Part shown: positions 1 to 6,989 of the stretch, piece after piece
How the letters are laid out: each line of letters begins with the position of its first letter
Numbering within the stretch: position 1 is the first letter of the stretch
Assembly: GCF_000745345.1 (NCBI RefSeq)
Contig: NZ_JQNR01000005.1
Span: 4,588,001 to 4,652,000 of the forward strand
Reading direction: 5' to 3'
Length of the DNA stretch: 64,000 nucleotides
DNA from: Actinacidiphila yeochonensis CN732
GTDB taxonomy: Bacteria; Actinomycetota; Actinomycetes; Streptomycetales; Streptomycetaceae
Notes under the pieces: generated by a model
The model's input: the letters and a program-made list of their open reading frames with translations, nothing else
Database searches by the model: none
What the model was told of the DNA's origin: nothing
Program-made: the position numbers and the translations under genes

Positions 1-272
1 GCCGGACCCCTCCAGCGGCGGCGCCGCGTCGCCCGGCCGTCCGCCCTGCCGGGCTGGAGCAGCGGGCGCAGCCCTCGTCAAAGCGGTGCCCTACACGGTT
101 GAATGGCCCGCATGACCACGCTGGCCTGCCTGTCCGCCTCCTCGGCGGTCCGACCTCCGCACCGGACGGCACTCCTGTCGGCCCGCACCTGCGAACGCCC
201 GACTGCCCCGGCCGCCCCGGCCGCCATGGACGAGCGCGGCCGGTGGGCCGCCGTGCCGAACGGGGGCCTCGC
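1..272. other. no gene recognised
   Basis: I see no gene here. A frame open from position 99 leads into the ADP-ribosylglycohydrolase, but its first 58 residues are Pro/Arg/Gly-rich and do not resemble the family, so this stretch is read as untranslated upstream sequence. Confidence 0.5.
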
Positions 273-1295
273 GTGAACGTCGCGAAGCGCCCTGCCACGG
301 GCGCGCTGGTCGGCCTCGCGCTCGGCGACGCCCTCGGGTTCCCCACCGAGTTCAACTCCGTGGAGATGATCGAGGCCAAGTGCGGCCCGTGGCGGACCAT
401 GGAGCTGCCGTCCCCGGCGTTCATCACCGACGACACGCAGATGACGCTCGCCTTCGCCCGGGGCCTGCGCACGGCCGCCGCACGCGGCCCGGTGACAGAG
501 GCGAGCACAGCGGGACCGGTACGCGACGAGTTCGTCGCCTGGTGGCGCTCACCGGACAACAACCGCGCGCCCGGCGCCACCTGCCTGAGCGCCTGCGCGG
601 ACCTCTCCCGCGCCGACCTGCGATGGCAGCAGGCCAGCCGCATCGGCTCCAAGGGCTGCGGGGCGAACATGCGGGTGGTCCCGGCCGCGCTGCTGCCGGG
701 CCTGGACGAGTCCGCCCGCTCCGGACTGGCCCAGTTCCAAGCCGCGTTGACGCACGGCCACCCCACCGGCCTGGCCGCCTCCGACCTGACCGCGCACACG
801 GTCCGGCTGCTCGCCGACGGAGTCCGGCCCTCCGAACTGGTCGCCCTGCTGCGCGGATACGCCACCGAGCGCCGCGCCGCCTACCGCGAGGACTGGCTCG
901 GCGACCTGTGGCAGCACGGCCACGACCCGGACGCCGCGCGGTTCACGGCACGCGGCTGGGACGAGTGCCTCGCCGCCCTCGACCGGCTGGAGCAGGTCCT
1001 GGCCGCACCCGATCCCGAGGCCGACCCCTGCCTGGCCACCGGCGCCGGATGGATCGCCGAGGAGGCCCTGGCCACCGCGCTGCTGTGCTTCCTGCTCTTC
1101 CCGGAGGAGCCCGTGACGACCCTGCGCCGGGCCGCCTTCAGCTCCGGCGACTCGGACTCGCTGGCCTGCCTGGCCGGTGCCTTCGCCGGCGCGTACCACG
1201 GCGCCGACGCCTGGCCGGCGCCGTGGGTGGAGCGGCTGGAGCACCGCGACGAACTCCTCGCGATCGGCGCGGCCTGGGACAGCGGCCGGCTCTGA
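273..1295 (+). CDS. ADP-ribosylglycohydrolase family protein
   Basis: Predicted DraG/ARH-type hydrolase of about 340 residues that removes ADP-ribose from proteins or small molecules in the cytoplasm. The N-terminus carries the family signature GALVGLALGDALGFPTEF, followed by ITDDTQMTLA (Mg-binding acidic residues) and, near the C-terminus, GDSDSLACLAGAFAGAYHG, the second metal-binding segment. The usual GNGAAMR segment appears here as KGCGANMRV. GTG at 273 is chosen because a GGGGG-type ribosome site lies 6 bases upstream and the conserved domain starts within a few residues. The gene stands alone and its substrate cannot be told from sequence. Confidence 0.85.
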   Translation: MNVAKRPATGALVGLALGDALGFPTEFNSVEMIEAKCGPWRTMELPSPAFITDDTQMTLAFARGLRTAAARGPVTEASTAGPVRDEFVAWWRSPDNNRAPGATCLSACADLSRADLRWQQASRIGSKGCGANMRVVPAALLPGLDESARSGLAQFQAALTHGHPTGLAASDLTAHTVRLLADGVRPSELVALLRGYATERRAAYREDWLGDLWQHGHDPDAARFTARGWDECLAALDRLEQVLAAPDPEADPCLATGAGWIAEEALATALLCFLLFPEEPVTTLRRAAFSSGDSDSLACLAGAFAGAYHGADAWPAPWVERLEHRDELLAIGAAWDSGRL

Positions 1296-1433
1296 CCAAC
1301 GGCGTCCCGCGGCAGGCGGGTTCCGACACCGAGCACGCACGGACGTGCCGTCCGCGCCGGCCGCGCCGGCCGCGCCGGGCCACCGCGGCTGACCGGCGGC
1401 ACCGGGGGCCCGGGGCCCGGCGGCCGGGCGGCG

Positions 1434-2474
1434 TCACGCGGAGGGCGTACGGTCCAGGTGCTCCACGTCCCGGTCCTCCATGTCCCGGTGCTCCACGTCC
1501 TGCGGCCCCGGCTCCCGGGGCGCCTGGTCGAGGGGAGCCCCGTCGTGCCGGGCCGCGGGCCGCCGGGCCCGCCGTACGTCGCGGGCGACGGCCCAGGCGT
1601 CCGCCACCGGGCCCATGTGCGTGAGCTTTTCGGGGTTGAGCACCAGGCGGATCGCCTGGACCCGCCCGTCGAGCACGTCGAGCGCCATGGTGTGGAGCAC
1701 CCTGCCGTCCCGGTCGCGGAAGACCGCTCCCGGCTGGCCGTTGACCTCCTGCGGTGTGAACCCCACGTCGATCCGCGCCATCAGCGGGAAGACGGAGGCG
1801 AGCAGCCGCGCCACCTTCTCGGCGCCTGCGACGGCCCTGGCCAGCTGCGGGGCCTTGCCGCCGCCGTCGCCGACCATCGCCACGTCGGCGGCGAGGAGTT
1901 CCCGCAGACCCTCGACGTCGCCCTCGCGCAGGGCGTCGAAGAACCGCGTGGCCAGCTCCTCCCGCTCGCCGCGGTCCGCGGTGAAGCGCGGCCGGCCCGC
2001 GGCCATGTGGCGCCGTGCCCGCACCGCCAGCTGACGGCAGGCCGCCTCGGAACGCCCCACCGCCGCCGCGACCTCGGGAAAGCCGAAGTCGAACACCTCC
2101 CGCAGCACGAACACCGCCCGCTCCAGCGGGCTGAGCCGCTCCAGCAGCAGCAGGGCGGCCATCGACACCGAGTCGGCCAGCTCCGCCGACCGCTCCGGGT
2201 CCTCGTAAGGGTCCGCCAGCAGCGGCTCGGGGAACCACGGCCCGACGTAGCTCTCCCGCCGGACCCGGGCCGAACGCAGCACGTCGATCGAGATCCGCGT
2301 CACCACCGCCGACAGGAAGGCCCTGGTCGACCTGGGCTGCGTCGGATACGCCTCGAAGCGCAGCCAGGTCTCCTGGACCGCGTCCTCGGCCTCGCCCACG
2401 CCGCCCAGTATCCGGTAGGCGATCGAGAACAGCAGCGGGCGCAGCTCCTGGAACTCCTCGATCCTGCTGCTCAT
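1434..2474 (-). CDS. sigJ: ECF41-type RNA polymerase sigma factor (SigJ-like)
   Basis: Sigma factor of about 346 residues. The N-terminal half has sigma-2 (RPLLFSIAYRILGG, EDAVQETWLRF) and sigma-4 (LSPLERAVFVLREVF, then a helix-turn-helix). The C-terminal half is the SnoaL-like extension of group ECF41, with its hallmark motifs DGGGK, NGQPG and NPEKL and a WLPEP-like GPWFPEP between sigma-2 and sigma-4. In ECF41 factors this extension, rather than an anti-sigma factor, controls activity. The start ATG at 2474 has GGAGGAG just upstream. The downstream tail (about 40 residues) is rich in Asp, Arg and His with short HRDMED-like repeats. It lies next to a DoxX-family gene with an ECF41-like promoter, a pairing known for this group. 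Confidence 0.92.
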   Translation of the reverse strand: MSSRIEEFQELRPLLFSIAYRILGGVGEAEDAVQETWLRFEAYPTQPRSTRAFLSAVVTRISIDVLRSARVRRESYVGPWFPEPLLADPYEDPERSAELADSVSMAALLLLERLSPLERAVFVLREVFDFGFPEVAAAVGRSEAACRQLAVRARRHMAAGRPRFTADRGEREELATRFFDALREGDVEGLRELLAADVAMVGDGGGKAPQLARAVAGAEKVARLLASVFPLMARIDVGFTPQEVNGQPGAVFRDRDGRVLHTMALDVLDGRVQAIRLVLNPEKLTHMGPVADAWAVARDVRRARRPAARHDGAPLDQAPREPGPQDVEHRDMEDRDVEHLDRTPSA

Positions 2475-2595
2475 GCCGGCTCCTCCCGCACAGCCATCAC
2501 CCTCCACGACCAACCCCCGACTCCTCAACCCCTTTGCAGCGGCGTCCTGTTCGTCGAACCTCATTCTGAAACCCACTCCGCGGACCGTCAGGTCG

Positions 2596-2697
2596 GCGTG
2601 ACCAGCGTGACCTGTGAGTGACTGCGTGACCGGCATGACCAGCGTGACTTTCATGACCGGCATGACTGTCATGACCGGCGTGTCCGGCGTGTCCGGT
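2596..2697. repeat. degenerate TGACCGGCATGAC-type tandem repeats
   Basis: Between the sigma factor and the DoxX gene, about eight imperfect copies of a 9-15 base unit (variants of GTGACCGGCATGACC, GCGTGACC, GTGTCCGGC) follow one another. The unit holds TGAC-type half-sites, so it may be a cluster of protein-binding sites or simple slippage. The gap holds no gene. Confidence 0.6.
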
Positions 2698-2719
2698 GCG
2701 ACCGACGGAGCTCCGGGCG

Positions 2720-3103
2720 TCAGTGGACGAAGGACGCCGGACCGAAGCGTCCCCACGCGATGAACGCCGCGAGCGCGAGGTAGCCGAGGTTCAGCACCAC
2801 GAACGCGATCTCCGCGCGGCGGCCGTGGGTGATCATCGCGCCGACCATCAGCGCGACCCAGCAGACGGCCGTCACCGGAACCAGCACCGACGCGATGTGC
2901 AGCGCGCCCGGCAGCACCAGCCCCGCCGCGGCGAGGAGTTCGAGGACACCGAGGGCCTTGACGAAGCTGTCGCCGGCGTCCCCGGTCCACCCTCCGCCAT
3001 GGGCCGCGGCCAGCTTCTCCCTCGGTACGAACGTCTTGCTGACGCCGCCGGCCAGGGCGACCACGGCCAGCAGCCCGGTACCGATCCACAGGGCGAGGTT
3101 CAT
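2720..3103 (-). CDS. DoxX family membrane protein
   Basis: Small membrane protein of about 127 residues with four hydrophobic segments (LALWIGTGLLAVVALAGGV, a middle pair around LLAAAGLVLPGAL and ILASVLVPVTAVCW-like, and a C-terminal FVVLNLGYLALAAFIAW), as in the DoxX/DoxX-like family. The exact role is unknown; family members are linked to redox and thiol stress. ATG at 3103 is chosen because AAGGAG sits 8 bases upstream; an in-frame ATG further up would add a 22-residue charged extension not seen in the family. The promoter upstream (3141-3168) matches the ECF41 consensus, so the neighbouring sigma factor probably drives it. Confidence 0.8.
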   Translation of the reverse strand: MNLALWIGTGLLAVVALAGGVSKTFVPREKLAAAHGGGWTGDAGDSFVKALGVLELLAAAGLVLPGALHIASVLVPVTAVCWVALMVGAMITHGRRAEIAFVVLNLGYLALAAFIAWGRFGPASFVH

Positions 3104-3140
3104 CTTCCACTCCTTCAGCAAGGTTTGGCTTCGTCCGTAC

Positions 3141-3168
3141 GACGAGACGGCCGCCTTCGCCTGTGACA
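3141..3168 (-). promoter_or_regulatory. ECF41-type promoter for the DoxX gene
   Basis: On the minus strand TGTCACA (3168-3162) is followed after 17 bases by CGTC (3144-3141), 38 bases before the ATG at 3103. ECF41 sigma factors recognise TGTCACA and CGTC with about 16 bases between. A 1-base difference in spacing and no experimental support keep this a prediction. Confidence 0.65.
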
Positions 3169-3366
3169 TCCGCGAACGCCCGGACCGTGAGCCGTCCGCG
3201 AGGGCCGCTCTCCTGCGGATGCCGCGCCGCCGGGCCGATCCACGTCCTCAACCGTGCCCAGGAGCAGACCGGTTGACGGAAGGCGGAAGCGGAGACAGGG
3301 AAGCAACCTTCCTGCGGCTTCGCCGGTCGAAGAGTGCGATCGATGTCGACACCAGGAGGCCCACCG

Positions 3367-4784
3367 ATGTTCTCCCCGCGTTCCGCCGCCCGTTTCCTGG
3401 CGCCCCCCGCCGCGGCCGCCCTGGTACTCCTCGGGACGGCGGTGCCGGCGGCACACGCCACCCCCCGGCACACCACTCCCAAGGCCACCGCCCCCAAGGG
3501 GAGCGACTTCAACGGCGACGGCTACGCCGATCTGGTCGTCGGCGTACCGGCCGCGACGGTCTCGGGCGCGGCCGGCGCCGGCTACGTCGTGGTCATGTGG
3601 GGCTCGGCGCACGGAGTCTCCACGACCGACCGCCAGGTCATCAGCCGCTCCACCGCGGGCGTGCCAGGGAACGCGACCCTCTCCGAGGGGCTCGGCTCCC
3701 ACGTCTCCAGCGCCGACCTCGACGGCGACGGCTACGCGGACCTCGTGATCGACAGCGTCGAGGGCACATCGCTCGTCCTGTGGGGCGGTCCGAAAGGGCT
3801 GTCGCAGCCCGTAGAGCTCACCGGCTACGACTTCTCGGCCACCGGCGACTTCAACGGCGACGGCAGGCAGGACCTGCTCGTCCTGCACACCGGCGGTGGC
3901 GGGGACGAACCGCTGGGCACCAAGGGCGCCATCTGGGACGGCCCGATCTCCCGCACCGGAAAACCCGCGTCCACCAGGGACTTCGGCAACGAGGACACCC
4001 GTTTGGACAACGTCCTGGAGGCCAGGTCCGGGGACATCAACGGCGACGGTGTGGACGACCTCGCGCTCTCCGTCTGGATCGGCCAGGACGACAACGAAGT
4101 CCAGGTCTACCTCGGCAGTCGCGACAACGGCCCCGTCACCAAAGGACGTTACGTCGACGGGCTGCGGGGCCACGGCCACGCGGTCGCCCTGGGCGACGTC
4201 AACGGCGACGGGTACGCCGACATCGTCGCCGGCGTACTGGACAGCGGTGGTGCCGGCAAGGTCGTCGTGGACTACGGCTCCGCCGACGGTGTCGCCCGCA
4301 CCGGGCAGACCACCCTCGACCAGAACTCCCCCGGGGTACCGGGCGTGAACGAGTCGGAGGACTACTTCGGCATGTCGCTCGACGTGGCCGACACCAACGG
4401 CGACGGGTACGCCGACGTGGCCGTCGGGGTGTCCGGCGAGGCGCTGGGCGACATCTGGGACGCGGGCGCGGTAATCCTGATGAACGGCTCCGCCCGGGGC
4501 CTCACCGGCACCGGAGCCGTGACGTTCACCCAGCACACCAAGGACGTGCCCGGCGCCGCCGAGACCGGCGACCACTTCGGCGACCAGGTCCGGCTGCTGG
4601 ACACCAGGAAGTCCGGCCACCCCGACTTCTACGCCACCGCGGACGGAGAGAACTCCAGCACCGGCGCTGTGTGGGACCTCCCCGGCACCGCCAACGGCCC
4701 CACGGCCACCGGCTCCTGGGCCTTCGGCCCGCCGGCACCGACGTCCCCTCACACCTGGCCCGATTCGGCACCTACCTCCACTGA
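3367..4784 (+). CDS. secreted FG-GAP repeat protein, frameshifted near the 3' end
   Basis: Secreted beta-propeller protein with a signal peptide (FLAPPAAAALVLLGTAVPAAHA) and at least five FG-GAP/integrin-alpha type blades, each with a calcium loop such as DFNGDGYADL, DLDGDGYADL, DFNGDGRQDL, DINGDGVDDL, DVNGDGYADI and DTNGDGYADV. ATG 3367 has a perfect AGGAGG 7 bases upstream. As read, the frame continues past the expected end and runs through the first CRISPR repeats to a stop at 4911. Adding one C to the CCC run at 4728-4730 gives the tail ending ARFGTYLH with a stop at 4784 and 472 residues, typical of the family. A base-calling error or a recent mutation are both possible. Function unknown; such proteins often mediate surface adhesion. 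Confidence 0.8.
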
Positions 4785-4801
4785 TCCCCTCCCGCTCGGG
4801 T

Positions 4802-6844
4802 TCAAGATCCCCGCAAGCGCGGGGACGACACACCGGACCGCGAACGGCCGCGGTGCCGGAGAGGACGACCCCCGCGCGTGCGGGGACGACAACCCCACGC
4901 GCCTTCGCTGAGGCCGGCTACCAGGACCACCCCCGCGCGTGCGGGGACGACGGCGGTCGACGCAGAGCCCGAGGAGATGTTCCAGGACCACCCCCGCGCG
5001 TGCGGGGACGACCAGCACGCCGACTCCGTCGCCGCCGGATGGCAGGGACCACCCCCGCGCGTGCGGGGACGACGGCACCACCCGCACCACCCGCCCCTGC
5101 CCCGGGGGACCACCCCCGCGCGTGCGGGGACGACTAGCCAAACTGGTCAATCTGCAGCTCAGGGAGTGGACCACCCCCGCGCGTGCGGGGACGACTTCAC
5201 GCCGTGCTTGCGGGTCGGGCGGCCCAGCGGACCACCCCCGCGCGTGCGGGGACGACGGTGATGGTCATGTGGGTGATGCTCCTCTCGGGGGACCACCCCC
5301 GCGCGTGCGGGGACGACCGGGGGGTGGTGAGAATGGCGATTCCCGGCAACGGACCACCCCCGCGCGTGCGGGGACGACCAGGTGACGGCCGTGTCGGGGG
5401 TAAGCCAGTGAGGACCACCCCCGCGCGTGCGGGGACGACGCGGCGACCAGCCGCGGCATAGACGTGTCCAGCGGACCACCCCCGCGCGTGCGGGGACGAC
5501 GTGAAACCGGGCGAGAAGGACGCGGTGAAGTCCGGACCACCCCCGCGCGTGCGGGGACGACCAGCGTGCGGATATCCGCACGGGGCGGCGTCGCGGGACC
5601 ACCCCCGCGCGTGCGGGGACGACGCCTGCTTGCGCTCGTCGTCGCCCCACGTGATCGGACCACCCCCGCGCGTGCGGGGACGACCCGGCGTTCTCCGAGT
5701 CCGGAGCGGTCGGCGGGGGACCACCCCCGCGCGTGCGGGGACGACTAGGGGCACCGGTAGGTGTAGCCCTGCACGTACGGACCACCCCCGCGCGTGCGGG
5801 GACGACATGTTCGACCTCGGAGTCATCCGGCACCGCAACGGACCACCCCCGCGCGTGCGGGGACGACCGCGCCGCCGAACTCGACCTGCGAGCCTGGCAC
5901 GGACCACCCCCGCGCGTGCGGGGACGACCTTGAACACGACGTTCTGGTTGTAGTACCCCGCGGACCACCCCCGCGCGTGCGGGGACGACGGTGATGGTCA
6001 TGTGGGTGATGGTCCTCTCGGGGGACCACCCCCGCGCGTGCGGGGACGACGCCGACGTGTTCTTCGCCACCGATCCCGGCGAGGGACCACCCCCGCGCGT
6101 GCGGGGACGACGACGGCGGCACACCTTCCAGACACGAGGGAAGGGGACCACCCCCGCGCGTGCGGGGACGACGTGATGCAGCCCACCGCCCTCCTCCTGG
6201 CCAGCGGACCACCCCCGCGCGTGCGGGGACGACCGCTTCCACGATTTTCGGGTCCACACCCCCGATGGACCACCCCCGCGCGTGCGGGGACGACCGTTCA
6301 ACGCGTCCTGGTCGGGGGCCACCGCCAGGACCACCCCCGCGCGTGCGGGGACGACCGGCATCCCCTCCGTGAGCCTCTACACGGAGGAGGACCACCCCCG
6401 CGCGTGCGGGGACGACCGCGTCGAGCTGCAGCTCGGTTCCCTCCACGGCGGACCACCCCCGCGCGTGCGGGGACGACCGGATCTCGGCGTCGGTGAACTC
6501 CAACACGGTGGGGACCACCCCCGCGCGTGCGGGGACGACTGACGTCATGGCGCCGTGGCGGCGTGGCGTCATGGACCACCCCCGCGCGTGCGGGGACGAC
6601 ACCACGAGCGGCTCTGGAACGCGCTCGACGCGCGGACCACCCCCGCGCGTGCGGGGACGACTACGTCCGGGCCCTGGTCCTCGGGCTCGGGCGAGGACCA
6701 CCCCCGCGCGTGCGGGGACGACGTCCGTGCAGGAAGAGGGGTATCGTGCAACACCGGACCACCCCCGCGCGTGCGGGGACGACACCCGAAGGGACCTCCC
6801 CAGTGAGCATCAGCACGGACCACCCCCGCGCGTGCGGGGACGAC
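4802..6844 (-). CRISPR. CRISPR array 1, type I-E, 34 repeats / 33 spacers
   Basis: Repeats of 28 bases recur every 61 bases (62 twice, at 5534-5596 and 6450-6512), giving 33-base spacers and two of 34. On the minus strand the repeat starts GTCGTCCCCGC and ends GGGGGTGGTCC, the usual type I-E form with a CCCCGC/GCGGGG stem. The repeat at 4863 has one change and the one at 4802 keeps only the hairpin and the last bases, so the low-coordinate end is the old, trailer end. The leader lies at 6845-6892 on the cas3 side, and transcription is leftward. The spacers at 5257-5289 and 5990-6022 differ by one base. The trailer is only 17 bases from the restored stop of the FG-GAP gene. Confidence 0.98.
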
Positions 6845-6892
6845 ACTTCGTGACCTGCGGCGATGCTAGCGCGGGTGCCGGTTTTCGTTCAC
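6845..6892 (-). promoter_or_regulatory. CRISPR array 1 leader (conserved part)
   Basis: Read on the minus strand, this 48-base stretch starts GTGAACGAAAACC and ends CACGAAGT directly before the first repeat. The leader of array 2 (17396-17443) has the same length between the same two landmarks and matches at both ends. These shared blocks are likely the sites that Cas1-Cas2 and leader-binding factors use. The rest of the leader, with the array promoter, should lie in 6893-6989, where a dyad CAGTGG...CCACTG (6931-6960) surrounds GGTGTCACC. Confidence 0.75.
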
Positions 6893-6989
6893 CTGCTTCG
6901 GTGTCATGCTTCCGCGTCCGGGGGCTGTGTCAGTGGTGTCACCTAGGGTCAGGTCCACTGTACGCACGCTGGTTGGGGAGTTGGGGAAC

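Noticed and set aside
3115-4833. Long leftward frame opposite the FG-GAP gene
   Set aside because: The calcium-loop repeats on the plus strand identify the real gene; the antisense frame is a shadow of their regular spacing.
4850-6850. Long open frames across array 1 with repeated PRACGDD or RARAGVV peptides
   Set aside because: They are translations of the CRISPR repeats. A 61-base period is not a multiple of three, so the frame changes at each unit.
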